In this document: positions 47,299 to 56,520 of the stretch, in pieces | Numbering within the stretch: position 1 is the stretch's first letter | Layout of the letters: every line of letters begins with the position of its first letter | From: Burkholderia lata | GTDB taxonomy: Bacteria; Pseudomonadota; Gammaproteobacteria; Burkholderiales; Burkholderiaceae | Length of the DNA stretch: 64,000 nt | NCBI RefSeq assembly: GCF_000012945.1 | Contig: NC_007510.1 | Coordinates: forward strand, 558,001 to 622,000 | Direction: 5' to 3' | The notes under the pieces: generated by a model | The model's input: only the letters and a program-made list of their open reading frames with translations | What the model was told of the DNA's origin: nothing | Database searches by the model: none | Made by a program: the position numbers and the translations under genes

Positions 47299-48036
47299 AT
47301 GACCGCTACCCGATTCGCGGCGCACACCCGCGCGCGCCGTCCGCTCGTGCACGCGTTGGCCGCGTGCGCACTGTCGCTCGGTATCCCGCTGGCGACGCAC
47401 GCCGCGTCGCTCACCCCCGAACAGACCGTCGACGTTTATCTGGGCGCCATCGTCAACAACGACGCGGCCAAGGTCGAGCAGTTCAACGCCGCGGTGCGTG
47501 CGACCGCCGAGCCGAAGGATGCCGAGAACATGGTGCTGCCGGCCAATATGTACGGCGAGATGCGTGAACAGATGCTCGGGCAGATGCTGGCGTCGATGCC
47601 GGATTCCGGGCGCAAGGCGCTCGCGCCGTCGCTCGACTCGATGCTGGTCGCGTACACGGGCGCGCTGCAGCGCTCGCAATGCAAGGCCACCGGCGTGAAA
47701 CGCGCGCCGCGGGCAGGCGGGAAGGGGCAGGAACTCGCCACGGTCGATTTCGAGTGCAAGGTGGCCGACGTGACGCCGCCGGGCGACGAGGCCATGAAGG
47801 CCGGCAAGGACGCGAAGACCGACCAGCAGCGCTTCGCGGCGGCCAAAACGATGTTCACGGGCGTGGCGCGTGCGTTCAACGACGCACCGGTCAGCCGGCG
47901 CATCACGGGGCAGGTGGAGATGGTCGGCTCGGACAGCAAGGGCTGGACGACCGACAGCCCGGAAAGCCTGCTGAAGCCGGTCGTCGACGCGTTGTTCGGC
48001 CCGGTTGTCGCGGCGGTTGCCGCCAGCCAGCAATGA
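47299..48036 (+). CDS. Exported protein of unknown function (tandem paralog 1)
   Basis: 245 residues, not recognised. A signal peptide ends near THAA (about residue 35). The mature part opens with LTPEQTVDVYLGAIVNNDAAKVEQFN, nearly the same as the start of the next gene's product, and both share conserved cysteines (LQRSQCKATG ... VDFECKVAD, here paired as possible disulfide) and a C-terminal LLKPVVDALFGPV. So the two genes are a tandem duplication that has diverged considerably. No enzyme motif is visible. Its stop overlaps a possible ATG of the paralog. Confidence 0.7.
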   Translation: MTATRFAAHTRARRPLVHALAACALSLGIPLATHAASLTPEQTVDVYLGAIVNNDAAKVEQFNAAVRATAEPKDAENMVLPANMYGEMREQMLGQMLASMPDSGRKALAPSLDSMLVAYTGALQRSQCKATGVKRAPRAGGKGQELATVDFECKVADVTPPGDEAMKAGKDAKTDQQRFAAAKTMFTGVARAFNDAPVSRRITGQVEMVGSDSKGWTTDSPESLLKPVVDALFGPVVAAVAASQQ

Positions 48037-48827
48037 GGCCGTCACGCCATCTCGATCGATTCGAACCGTTGATGACCCGACCGATGAACGTTTTCCTTCA
48101 CGCGCGCAGCGGCGCGCGTTTTCCGTGGTTGCGCGCCACCCGCGCGGCCGTGCTGTCCATGTTCATGGCGGCTGGTGCCGCGCACGCGGCGGTGCTGTCG
48201 CCCGAGCAGACCACCGACCTGTATCTGGGCGCCTTCGTCAATGGCGACGTCGCGAAGGCGGTGCAGTTCAACGATGCCGTGCGCACGCGCTTCGACGGCA
48301 AGGACGCGCTCGACGTGGCGGCCTTGTCGAAGCTCGGCGACGAGACGCACGAGCGCCTGGTCACCGGCTTGCTGTCGAGAATGCCGCCCAAGTCTCGCGA
48401 CGCGTTGCGCGGGCCGATCGGCGCGGCGATCACGTCGTATCAGCACGGGCTGGCCCGTTCCGAATGCAAGGCCACCCGTTCGACGCAGAAGCCCAACGAA
48501 TACGTGGAGGATCAGTCGATCGCGACGGTCGATTTTTCGTGCCGAGTCGTGGACATCGAGCCCGGCGTGAAGGCGCTGAAAGAGAAGCTCGGCAATCCGC
48601 GCCTGAAGACCAACAAAGCGCTGACGGCTTTCATTACGGCGTATTTCTCGGGCATCGCGAAAGTCTATGACGAGGCGCCGATGGGGCGCACGGTGACGGG
48701 GCAGATTGACCTCTACGGCAAGGACGAACGGGGCTGGCTCACGGGTTCCCCGGGCGATGTGCTGCCCCCGCTGGTCGACGCGTTGCTCGGTCCGATCAGT
48801 ACGCCGGACGGTCAGGCCAGCCAGTAA
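48033..48827 (+). CDS. Exported protein of unknown function (tandem paralog 2)
   Basis: 264 residues with the start at 48033, chosen because ATGA overlaps the stop of paralog 1; Met at 48072 or 48084 would give a more usual signal peptide (VLSMFMAAGAAHAA) and none has a clear ribosome site. Mature start LSPEQTTDLYLGAFVNGDVAKAVQFN mirrors paralog 1, as do LARSECKAT, VDFSCRVVD and LPPLVDALLGPIS. Function unknown. Confidence 0.68.
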   Translation: MRPSRHLDRFEPLMTRPMNVFLHARSGARFPWLRATRAAVLSMFMAAGAAHAAVLSPEQTTDLYLGAFVNGDVAKAVQFNDAVRTRFDGKDALDVAALSKLGDETHERLVTGLLSRMPPKSRDALRGPIGAAITSYQHGLARSECKATRSTQKPNEYVEDQSIATVDFSCRVVDIEPGVKALKEKLGNPRLKTNKALTAFITAYFSGIAKVYDEAPMGRTVTGQIDLYGKDERGWLTGSPGDVLPPLVDALLGPISTPDGQASQ

Positions 48828-48892
48828 GCGGCGGCATCCTGGCGGCCGGCGCACCTCGCCGGCGAGCCGTGCCTGCGAACAGGGAGCGAACG

Positions 48893-49723
48893 ATGAAGAT
48901 CTGCATGCGAGGGCTGCTGGTAGGCGTCGCCGTGATATCGATGTGCGGCACGGCCGTTGCGGATACCGTCGCCACCGGGCCCGCCCTCGTGCCGGCTTCG
49001 ACGACGGCGCATGCGGCCGTCGAACGGTTGCTCGCCGACCTGCGCACGCATTCGACACCCGACCAGTACGCGGCGGTGGCTGGCGCGATTCACACGTCGC
49101 CGGCGCTGGCGGCGCAACTGGACGAGCTGGTCGGCGCCGGCCAGCTGACGCGCATTGCGGTCGACAGCGGCGAGCCCGCGCTCGGCAGGACGACCGGTGC
49201 GTTGCGCAACGGGAGCGTGTGGATCCTGACGCCGGCATTCGTCGCGAACCAGGCGCCGCGGCGCCTGTTCGACGTCGTGGAGGAGGACGACATCCTGCCG
49301 GACAACATGGTGTTCGCGCTCGGCTACATGGCATGGCGCGCGAAGCACGATGCCGATGTGAGCCGCGCATCCGGGGCGCTGCGGGCGTCGGACGACAGCG
49401 CGGACGCGAAGAAGCAGCGATGGATCGACCTGAATATGCGGATCGACGCCGGCGGCTTCATCCAGGGCTGGAACGACACGGTGGATGCCGCGACGTTTCG
49501 GCATGACGGCCGGCCGATCAGCATCGTGCAGGCCGTGCAGATGATGATGAACCTGCGCTATCGCGGCCCGCTGATCAAGGCGATCCAAGCAGCGCCGCCG
49601 GCGCGCAAGCTGCGGATCACCGGGCCGGCGCTCGAGCCCGATGCAGGCAACCTCGACGCGCTGGTGTCGGCGCTCCAGAGCGCTCCGGTCATCGACATCG
49701 AGCCGTTGAACGCGGCCCGCTGA
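48893..49723 (+). CDS. Exported protein of unknown function
   Basis: 276 residues, not recognised. A signal peptide MKICMRGLLVGVAVISMCGTAVA predicts export. The rest is mostly helical and Ala-rich with no known catalytic motif; DILPDNMVFALGYMAWRAKHDADV and GGFIQGWNDTVDAA are the most distinctive stretches. Start at 48893 follows AGGGAG (48881-48886); 65 bp separate it from paralog 2 and co-transcription is possible. Not visibly homologous to the two paralogs. Confidence 0.65.
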   Translation: MKICMRGLLVGVAVISMCGTAVADTVATGPALVPASTTAHAAVERLLADLRTHSTPDQYAAVAGAIHTSPALAAQLDELVGAGQLTRIAVDSGEPALGRTTGALRNGSVWILTPAFVANQAPRRLFDVVEEDDILPDNMVFALGYMAWRAKHDADVSRASGALRASDDSADAKKQRWIDLNMRIDAGGFIQGWNDTVDAATFRHDGRPISIVQAVQMMMNLRYRGPLIKAIQAAPPARKLRITGPALEPDAGNLDALVSALQSAPVIDIEPLNAAR

Positions 49724-49767
49724 CGCGCGCCGGCGTCATGCGTCGACGCGTGCCCGGTCGCGCGTCA
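49721..49767. repeat. Inverted repeat joining the stops of two convergent genes
   Basis: TGACGCGCG (49721-49729) and CGCGCGTCA (49759-49767) are perfect 9-bp arms; each arm contains the TGA of one of the convergent genes. Probably the shared transcript end, without T tracts. Confidence 0.65.
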
Positions 49768-50553
49768 CCATCCGCCCCAGCGCGCCGCGAGCGCGGCGAG
49801 CACGGCCGCGCCGGCCGTCTCGGTGCGCAGCACGCGGGGCCCGAGCGACAGTGCGGTGAATCCGCGAGCGCGAGCCGCGTTTTCCTCGTCGGGCGACAGC
49901 CCGCCTTCCGGTCCGATCAGCAGCGTGACGGTTGCCGCAGGCGGTGCGTCGGGCAGTGACGTGAACGGGATGCTCGCGCGCGGCGACAGCAGCAGCCGCA
50001 GCTCGCCGTCGGCCGGTGCGGCCGGCAGCGTATCGAGCCAGGCGTTGAAGCCGGCGACCGGTGCGACGTCGGGCACGCGGTTGCGTCCGCATTGTTCGCA
50101 CGACGCGCGCACGACGCCGCGCCAGTGCGCGACGCGCTTGTCCGCGCGCTCGCCGGACAGCTTCACGACGCCGCGCGCGGTCGACAGCGGTACGACCGCC
50201 GCCACGCCGAGCTCGACGGCCTTCTCGATCACCCAGTCCATCTTGTCGCCGCCGGCGATGCCTTGCGCGAGCGTCACGCGATAGGGCGGCTCGGCTTCGG
50301 CCGGTTCGAACGTGTCGATCTGCGCGAGCGCGCTGCGCTTGTCGATCTCGACGAGCCGCGCGCGGTACTGGCCGCCGGTGCCGTCGAACAGCGCGAGCAC
50401 GTCGCCGGGCTGCAGGCGCAGCACTTGCGCGTGGCGCGCGACATCGGCCGGCAACGCGAGCGTGGCGTCGGCGCGCAGTGCCGCGTCGACGAAAAAGCGC
50501 GGCACGGCCGCGGTGGTGGTGGCTTCGTTCATGCGTGTAACGGTTGGGGTCAT
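49765..50553 (-). CDS. rsmE: 16S rRNA (uracil-1498-N3)-methyltransferase
   Basis: Methylates U1498 of 16S rRNA. 262 residues with the start at 50553, whose ATG overlaps the TGA of the upstream VOC gene (ATGA); Met at 50532 (MNEATTTAAVPRFF) is an alternative. SPOUT/trefoil-knot signature LLIGPEGGLSPDEENAARARGF followed by LSLGPRVLRTETAG is intact, after an N-terminal PUA-like domain. Confidence 0.95.
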   Translation of the reverse strand: MTPTVTRMNEATTTAAVPRFFVDAALRADATLALPADVARHAQVLRLQPGDVLALFDGTGGQYRARLVEIDKRSALAQIDTFEPAEAEPPYRVTLAQGIAGGDKMDWVIEKAVELGVAAVVPLSTARGVVKLSGERADKRVAHWRGVVRASCEQCGRNRVPDVAPVAGFNAWLDTLPAAPADGELRLLLSPRASIPFTSLPDAPPAATVTLLIGPEGGLSPDEENAARARGFTALSLGPRVLRTETAGAAVLAALAARWGGW

Positions 50554-50966
50554 GCGTCTAGGCGGCGCCCGAGCGCCCATCGGTAGCCGTCGAGATCCTC
50601 GATCTGTGCGAACCGGTCACCCCAGAACTGATCCTGCGGCGCGCTCAGCGACTTCGCGCCCGCGTCGAGCGCGCGCTGCCAGGTGGCGTCGACGTCGTCG
50701 ACATACAAATAGAACGACTGAGGCGCGGTGGCGTTCGCGCTTTTCGGCGTGAGCGCGGTCGAGCCGAAGGCACCTTCGGGCGCGAACATCACGATCAGCT
50801 GGCCGCGGTAGGCCATCTCGACGTGCATGATCGCGCCGTCCTCGTCGTGTACGTCGCGCAGCTCGAAGCCGAATGCGGCCTTGAAGAAATCGATGGCCGC
50901 GCGCGCGTTGCGTACGGCCAGGTAGGGCGTCAACCAAGGCACGTTGGCCGGACGTGGATCGGTCAT
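50550..50966 (-). CDS. VOC-superfamily (glyoxalase/bleomycin-resistance-like) protein
   Basis: 138 residues, one glyoxalase-fold pair of repeats: PYLAVRNARAAIDFFKAAFGFE and SFYLYVDDVDATWQRALDAGAK. It resembles the PhnB-type subgroup. Metal ligands are not fully evident, so it may bind rather than transform a ligand. Start at 50966 has AGGAG in front (minus strand); the frame is open further upstream to 51068 without family-like sequence. Coupled to rsmE by ATGA. Confidence 0.83.
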   Translation of the reverse strand: MTDPRPANVPWLTPYLAVRNARAAIDFFKAAFGFELRDVHDEDGAIMHVEMAYRGQLIVMFAPEGAFGSTALTPKSANATAPQSFYLYVDDVDATWQRALDAGAKSLSAPQDQFWGDRFAQIEDLDGYRWALGRRLDA

Positions 50967-51128
50967 GAAAATCTCCTGTGGGGGCGCTTGGGCACGTGCT
51001 CTGATTCCATGCTTCGGCGTTCGTTCAGGGGGCGGCGCGGCGTCCGGGGCGTTTCGCCCCGGTGCCATGCATCGCGAATCCTGCCGGGACGCGATGGAAA
51101 AACGGAAGCGAGGCGGCCGCGCGGACGT

Positions 51129-51986
51129 TCAGCGGCGAACGCCCAGTGTATCGCGCAGCGCGCACGGCAGGGCAAAGAGGGACGCATGCAGCCGCGCGTC
51201 GTAGTAGCGCAAGCCCTGGACGCGGCGGGCCGCGAGCCGTTCGTCGATGTCGTGTGCGAACAGTGCGGCGGCGTCGAGCGTGTCGCTCGCGATCGCCATC
51301 AGCCACTGCGAGCCGTAGAGCGGCACGTGCGCGGACAACGGATCGACGACCGCGAAGCACGCGCGCAGGTCGTCGAGCAGCGCGGCGATGCGCGCCGCGT
51401 GGAACACCGGCGAGCCGAGGTGCATCGAGATTGCGCCGCACGGCGTCAGGATCCGCTTGAGCCGCGCGTAGAACGCGCGTGTATAGAGGCCGGCCGCCGG
51501 CGAATCGGGCGGCGTGAGGTCGAACACGACGAGATCGAAGTGCTCGACGGTCGACTCGACGAAATGTGCGGCGTCGCCGATCACGACCTCGACACGCGGG
51601 TCGTCGAGCGCACCCTGGTGCACGTCGTCGAGATAACGGCGTGCCATCCCGACCACCTCGTCGTCGAGTTCCGCGATCACGATCCGCTCGATGCATGCAT
51701 GCTTGAGCAGCTGGCGCGCCGCGCCGCCGTCGCCGCCGCCGAGCACGAGCGCCCGGCGCGGCGCCGGATGCGCGAGCGCGGCCGGGTGCGTCATGCACTC
51801 GTGATAGACGTACTCGTCGCCAACCGACGTCATCGGCCGGCCGTCGAGCGTAAACAGGCGGCCGAGCTGCGGGGTCTCCCAGACTTCGATCTGCTGGTGC
51901 GGGGACGCGACGCGCGCGAGCCGCCGCGCGTTCGGGAAGCCGTACGCGGCGTCGGGCGTTGGGTGAAAGAGAAGAGTTGTGCTCAC
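51129..51986 (-). CDS. Spermidine-synthase-like aminopropyltransferase
   Basis: 285 residues with a GTG start at 51986. Rossmann-type methyltransferase-like fold with GGGDGGAARQLLKH, AELDDEVVGMARRYL and DLTPPDSPAAGLYT corresponding to the spermidine synthase core (GGGDG, acidic nucleotide site, catalytic D). The N-terminal beta domain is short. The polyamine acceptor cannot be told from sequence. Upstream codons (to 52067) are open but unlike the family. Divergent from tktA; not linked to a SAM decarboxylase gene here. Confidence 0.8.
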   Translation of the reverse strand: MSTTLLFHPTPDAAYGFPNARRLARVASPHQQIEVWETPQLGRLFTLDGRPMTSVGDEYVYHECMTHPAALAHPAPRRALVLGGGDGGAARQLLKHACIERIVIAELDDEVVGMARRYLDDVHQGALDDPRVEVVIGDAAHFVESTVEHFDLVVFDLTPPDSPAAGLYTRAFYARLKRILTPCGAISMHLGSPVFHAARIAALLDDLRACFAVVDPLSAHVPLYGSQWLMAIASDTLDAAALFAHDIDERLAARRVQGLRYYDARLHASLFALPCALRDTLGVRR

Positions 51987-52247
51987 GGGCGGGCCGCTCA
52001 GGGCTGGCAGTTCCGACGTCTGAATTATAGGAGGCGGGCGGTTTGACGGAAAACCGTGCCGGAACACTGTGGATGGACAAGGGAAATGTCAGCCCATCTG
52101 TTAAAATGACGAGCTTTGCAGCCCCGTCCGTAGGCTCCGTCCGCTTCGCGTCCGTCAGGCGCCGCACCGCGCGCCGGGAACGATCGACGCTCGAGCTTCC
52201 GGATGCCGCCGTGCCCCCGTTTCCTCGACTCGTTCTCCGGACTCGAC

Positions 52248-54275
52248 ATGACGACTTCGTCTCCCGCCTCCACCACCCTGATGGCCAACGCGATCCGTGC
52301 GCTCGCAATGGACGCCGTCCAGCAAGCGAACTCCGGCCACCCCGGCATGCCGATGGGCATGGCCGAAATCGGCGTCGCGCTCTGGTCGCGCCATCTGAAG
52401 CACAACCCGACGAACCCGCACTGGGCGGACCGCGACCGCTTCGTGCTGTCGAACGGCCATGGCTCGATGCTGCTGTACTCGCTGCTGCACCTGACCGGCT
52501 ACGACCTGCCGATGGAAGAGCTGAAGAACTTCCGCCAGCTGCACTCGAAGACGCCGGGCCACCCGGAATACGGCATCACGCCGGGCGTCGAGACGACCAC
52601 CGGCCCGCTCGGCCAGGGGCTCGCGAACGCGGTCGGCATGGCGCTCGGCGAAGCGCTGATGGCCGACGAGTTCAACCGCGACGGCGCGAAGATCGTCGAT
52701 CACCACACGTACGTGTTCCTCGGCGACGGCTGCCTGATGGAAGGCATCTCGCACGAAGCCTGCTCGCTCGCCGGCACGCTGAAGCTGAACAAGCTGATCG
52801 CGCTGTACGACGACAACGGCATCTCGATCGACGGCGACGTCGTGAACTGGTTCCACGACGACACCCCGAAGCGTTTCGAAGCCTACGGCTGGAACGTGAT
52901 CCCGCACGTGAACGGCCATGACGTCGACGCGGTCGACGCAGCCATCGCAAAGGCGAAGCTGTCGGACAAGCCGACGCTGATCTGCTGCAAGACGGTGATC
53001 GGCCAGGGCGCGGCGACCAAGGCCGGCGGCCACGACGTGCACGGCGCGGCGCTCGGCGCGGAAGAAATCGCGAAGACGCGCGAAGCGCTCGGCTGGACGT
53101 GGGCACCGTTCGTGATTCCGCAGGAAGTCTATGCGGCATGGGACGCGAAGGAAGCCGGCAAGCGCGCGGAAACCGAATGGGATGCGACGTTCGCTGCTTA
53201 TCGCGCCAAGTTCCCGGCAGAAGCCGCTGAATTCGAGCGCCGGATGGCCAACCAGCTGCCGGCCGACTGGGCCGAAAAGGCTGCGGCGATCATCGCCGGC
53301 GCGAACGAGCGCGGCGAGACGGTGGCGACCCGCAAGGCGTCGCAGCAGGCGATCGAAGGCCTGGCTGCCGCGCTGCCCGAGCTGCTCGGCGGCTCGGCCG
53401 ACCTGACCGGCTCGAACCTGACCAACTGGAAGGCGTCGAAGGCCGTCCGTGCGAATCCGGAAGGCCCGGGCGTCCAGCTGGGCAACCACATCAACTACGG
53501 CGTGCGCGAATTCGGCATGAGCGCCGCGATCAACGGCCTCGCGCTGCATGGCGGCCACAAGCCGTTCGGCGGCACGTTCCTGACGTTCTCCGACTACAGC
53601 CGCAACGCGCTGCGCGTGGCTGCGCTGATGAAGGTGCCGTCGATCTTCGTGTTCACGCACGATTCGATCGGCCTCGGCGAAGACGGCCCGACGCACCAGT
53701 CGATCGAGCACGTGTCGAGCCTGCGCCTGATCCCGAACCACGACGTGTGGCGCCCGGCCGACACGGTCGAGACGGCCGTCGCATGGACCCACGCGATCGC
53801 CGCCGACCGTCCGTCGAGCCTGATCTTCAGCCGCCAGAACCTCGCGTTCAACCCGCGTACCGATGCGCAGATCGCGAACATCGAGAAGGGCGGTTACGTG
53901 CTGAAGGACTGGGACGAAGAGATCGTCGCGCGCAAGATCATCCTGATCGCGACGGGCTCGGAAGTCGAACTCGCGATGAAGGCCATCGAGCCGCTCGCGC
54001 AGCAAGGTATCGCGGCACGTGTCGTGTCGATGCCGTCGACCAACGTGTTCGACCGCCAGGACGCCGAATACCGTGAACGCGTGCTGCCGCACGGCGTGCG
54101 CCGCGTCGCGATCGAAGCGGGCGTGACCGCCTTCTGGCACAAGTACGTCGGCCTCGAAGGCGGCGTCGTCGGGATCGACACGTTCGGTGAATCGGCGCCG
54201 GCCGGCGTGCTGTTCAAGTACTTCGGCTTCACCGTCGAGCACGTCGTCGAGACCGCCAAGGCCGTGCTGGCCTAA
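52248..54275 (+). CDS. tktA: Transketolase
   Basis: Thiamine-diphosphate enzyme of the pentose phosphate and Calvin routes. 675 residues. TPP motif [28 protein letters not shown], catalytic His-rich segments ([18 protein letters not shown]) and the pyrimidine-binding part [29 protein letters not shown]. The ATG at 52248 lacks a Shine-Dalgarno. A TAAAAT (52102-52107) could be the -10 box, giving a leader of about 135 nt; no good -35 was found. gapA follows 91 bp downstream across a hairpin. Confidence 0.97.
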   Translation: MTTSSPASTTLMANAIRALAMDAVQQANSGHPGMPMGMAEIGVALWSRHLKHNPTNPHWADRDRFVLSNGHGSMLLYSLLHLTGYDLPMEELKNFRQLHSKTPGHPEYGITPGVETTTGPLGQGLANAVGMALGEALMADEFNRDGAKIVDHHTYVFLGDGCLMEGISHEACSLAGTLKLNKLIALYDDNGISIDGDVVNWFHDDTPKRFEAYGWNVIPHVNGHDVDAVDAAIAKAKLSDKPTLICCKTVIGQGAATKAGGHDVHGAALGAEEIAKTREALGWTWAPFVIPQEVYAAWDAKEAGKRAETEWDATFAAYRAKFPAEAAEFERRMANQLPADWAEKAAAIIAGANERGETVATRKASQQAIEGLAAALPELLGGSADLTGSNLTNWKASKAVRANPEGPGVQLGNHINYGVREFGMSAAINGLALHGGHKPFGGTFLTFSDYSRNALRVAALMKVPSIFVFTHDSIGLGEDGPTHQSIEHVSSLRLIPNHDVWRPADTVETAVAWTHAIAADRPSSLIFSRQNLAFNPRTDAQIANIEKGGYVLKDWDEEIVARKIILIATGSEVELAMKAIEPLAQQGIAARVVSMPSTNVFDRQDAEYRERVLPHGVRRVAIEAGVTAFWHKYVGLEGGVVGIDTFGESAPAGVLFKYFGFTVEHVVETAKAVLA

Positions 54276-54285
54276 AGAGACATAC

Positions 54286-54316
54286 GCGACGCGCGCCCCC
54301 CCCTCGCGCGCGTCGC
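54286..54316 (+). promoter_or_regulatory. Hairpin between tktA and gapA
   Basis: GCGACGCGCG (54286-54295) and CGCGCGTCGC (54307-54316), perfect 10-bp stem with an 11-nt C-rich loop, no T tract. Possible mRNA processing or stabilising site in a tktA-gapA transcript. Confidence 0.6.
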
Positions 54317-54366
54317 ACCGTGAAGCTGCACGAAACGAATTTTTTTCAGCCATCAGGAGATAGACC

Positions 54367-55377
54367 ATGACGATTCGCGTCGCAATCAACGGCTACGGCC
54401 GTATCGGCCGCAACACGCTGCGCGCGTTCTACGAGAACGGCAAGAAGCATGACATCGAGATCGTCGCGATCAACGATCTGGGCGATGCGAAGACCAACGC
54501 GCACCTGACCCAGTACGACACCGCGCACGGCAAGTTCCCGGGCGAAGTGTCGGTCGACGGCGATTACCTCATCGTCAACGGCGACCGGATCCGCGTGCTG
54601 GCCAACCGCAACCCGGCCGAACTGCCGTGGGGCGAGCTCGGTGTCGACATCGTGATGGAGTGCACGGGCTTCTTCACGACCAAGGAAAAGGCGAGCGCGC
54701 ACCTGAAGGGCGGCGCGAAGAAGGTGATCATTTCGGCGCCGGGCGGCAAGGACGTCGACGCCACGATCGTCTACGGCGTGAACCACGACGTGCTGAAGGC
54801 CGAGCACACCGTGATCTCGAACGCATCGTGCACGACGAACTGCCTCGCGCCGCTCGTCAAGCCGCTGCACGACAAGATCGGCCTCGAAACGGGCCTGATG
54901 ACGACGATCCACGCTTACACCAACGACCAGGTGCTGACGGACGTCTATCACGAAGACCTGCGCCGCGCGCGTTCGGCCACGCACAGCCAGATCCCGGCCA
55001 AGACGGGTGCTGCTTCGGCGGTCGGCCTGGTGCTGCCGGAACTGAACGGCAAGCTCGACGGCTACGCAATTCGCGTCCCGACGATCAACGTGTCGATCGT
55101 CGACCTGTCGTTCATCGCGAAGCGCGACACGACGGTCGAGGAAGTCAACGCGATCATGAAGGAAGCATCGGAAGGCGCGCTGAAGGGCATCCTCGGCTAC
55201 AACACCGCACCGCTGGTGTCGATCGACTTCAACCACAACCCGGCTTCGTCGACGTTCGACTCGACGCTGACCAAGGTGTCGGGCCGCCTCGTGAAGGTGT
55301 CGAGCTGGTACGACAACGAGTGGGGTTTCTCGAACCGCATGCTGGATACGGCTGTCGCATTCGCGAACGCGAAGTAA
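54367..55377 (+). CDS. gapA: Glyceraldehyde-3-phosphate dehydrogenase
   Basis: Oxidises glyceraldehyde 3-phosphate to 1,3-bisphosphoglycerate. 336 residues. NAD motif [15 protein letters not shown], catalytic Cys in [14 protein letters not shown] and the [16 protein letters not shown]-terminal signature are intact. AGGAG lies before the ATG. It follows tktA; pairing of tkt and gap is common in beta-proteobacteria. A clear intrinsic terminator follows. Confidence 0.98.
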   Translation: MTIRVAINGYGRIGRNTLRAFYENGKKHDIEIVAINDLGDAKTNAHLTQYDTAHGKFPGEVSVDGDYLIVNGDRIRVLANRNPAELPWGELGVDIVMECTGFFTTKEKASAHLKGGAKKVIISAPGGKDVDATIVYGVNHDVLKAEHTVISNASCTTNCLAPLVKPLHDKIGLETGLMTTIHAYTNDQVLTDVYHEDLRRARSATHSQIPAKTGAASAVGLVLPELNGKLDGYAIRVPTINVSIVDLSFIAKRDTTVEEVNAIMKEASEGALKGILGYNTAPLVSIDFNHNPASSTFDSTLTKVSGRLVKVSSWYDNEWGFSNRMLDTAVAFANAK

Positions 55378-55423
55378 TCCCGCACGTTGCGCGGCTGCCG
55401 CAAGGCGGCCGGCGTAGCGAACG

Positions 55424-55454
55424 AGCCCGGCCCGGTTTTCCGGCCGGGCTTTTT
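55424..55454 (+). terminator. Intrinsic terminator after gapA
   Basis: AGCCCGGCC/GGCCGGGCT with a 9-nt loop and five T (55450-55454). Good terminator on the plus strand, 47 bp after the gapA stop. Confidence 0.9.
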
Positions 55455-55466
55455 AATTGCCTGCAG

Positions 55467-56369
55467 TTATTGCCCGCCGTTGTTGCTCGATGCTGCCGTC
55501 ACCTGCTCGAGTGCGGCGACGAACGCGCGCTTCAGCGGGCTGTCGAGGTCGGTCCACGCGAGGCCGATACCCGTTCGGTGGCCGGCCAGGTCGAGCGGCC
55601 GCGCGAGCACGTTCGGCGGCAGCGCGCTGGCGGCCTCCGCCGGAATCAGCCCGATGCCCATCCCCGCCGCGACGAGCGCGAGCATCGTCGTGAACTCCCC
55701 GAACTCCTGCGCGATCTCGAGCGTCGTGCCCGCGCGGCTCAGCGCGAGCAGCATGTCGTCGTGAAAGCCCGGCGCGTAGCGGCGCGCGAGCACGAACGCG
55801 GGCTGGCCGCGCAGCGCGGCCGGCGAGATCGCATCGTGCGCGGCGAGCGGGTGGTCGAGCGGCAGCGCGACGACGAAACCTTCTTCGAGCACCACGCGCG
55901 TGTCGATGCCCGCATACGCGGCCGGCAGCCGGATCATCCCGAAATCGATCCGCCGGTCGCGTAGCGCGGCGATCTGGTCGGGCGTCGGCAGGTCCTTCAG
56001 TTCGAGCGTGATCAGCGGATAGCGCTCGCGCATCGTGCGCAGCACGGCCGGCAGCAGCACGGGCAGTACCGACGACACGAACGCGATCCGCAGCGTGCCG
56101 ATCTCGCCGCGGCTCGACAGCCGCGCCATCTGTTCCGCGCGGGCGGCCTGCTGCAGCGTGGCGCGCGCCTCGGGCAGGAACACGCGCCCCGTATCGCTCA
56201 GTTCGACCTTGTGCCGGTCGCGCTCGAACAGGCGCGCGCCGAGTTCTTCCTCGAGCGCCTTGATCTGCATGCTCAGCGCGGGCTGCACGATGAACAGGCG
56301 CTGCGCGGCGCGCCCGAAATGCAGCTCTTCCGCGAGCGTGACGAAGGCGCGCAATTGCTTGAGTTCCAT
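55467..56369 (-). CDS. LysR-family transcriptional regulator
   Basis: 300 residues. The N-terminal winged helix MELKQLRAFVTLAEELHFGRAAQRLFIVQPALSMQIKALEEELG is followed by a substrate-binding domain (about 90-290). It is divergent from the SDR gene of the idonate-type cluster across 151 bp, the usual arrangement for a LysR protein controlling its neighbour. No palindromic T-N11-A site stood out in the gap. Inducer unknown; a sugar acid is likely from context. Confidence 0.9.
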   Translation of the reverse strand: MELKQLRAFVTLAEELHFGRAAQRLFIVQPALSMQIKALEEELGARLFERDRHKVELSDTGRVFLPEARATLQQAARAEQMARLSSRGEIGTLRIAFVSSVLPVLLPAVLRTMRERYPLITLELKDLPTPDQIAALRDRRIDFGMIRLPAAYAGIDTRVVLEEGFVVALPLDHPLAAHDAISPAALRGQPAFVLARRYAPGFHDDMLLALSRAGTTLEIAQEFGEFTTMLALVAAGMGIGLIPAEAASALPPNVLARPLDLAGHRTGIGLAWTDLDSPLKRAFVAALEQVTAASSNNGGQ

Positions 56370-56520
56370 GGGCGGCGGGCAGGAGAGGGCGGTGATCAGG
56401 TTTCATGATAACCGGATCAAAAAAGACCATTGGCGCAGCGCCCGGCCGGCGGCCGAAGATACCGTCAACGCGAGACCGGCCGCGATGGGCCGCCGGCTCG
56501 ACTGGCACGAGGAGACACGC

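Noticed and set aside
52074..52107. TGGACA ... TAAAAT as the tktA promoter
   Set aside because: The spacer is 22 bp, too long for a sigma-70 promoter; the -10-like box is mentioned only as a possibility.
51025..52308. 427-codon minus-strand frame overlapping the aminopropyltransferase gene
   Set aside because: Different frame of the same strand as the real gene, Arg/Ala-rich, no motif.
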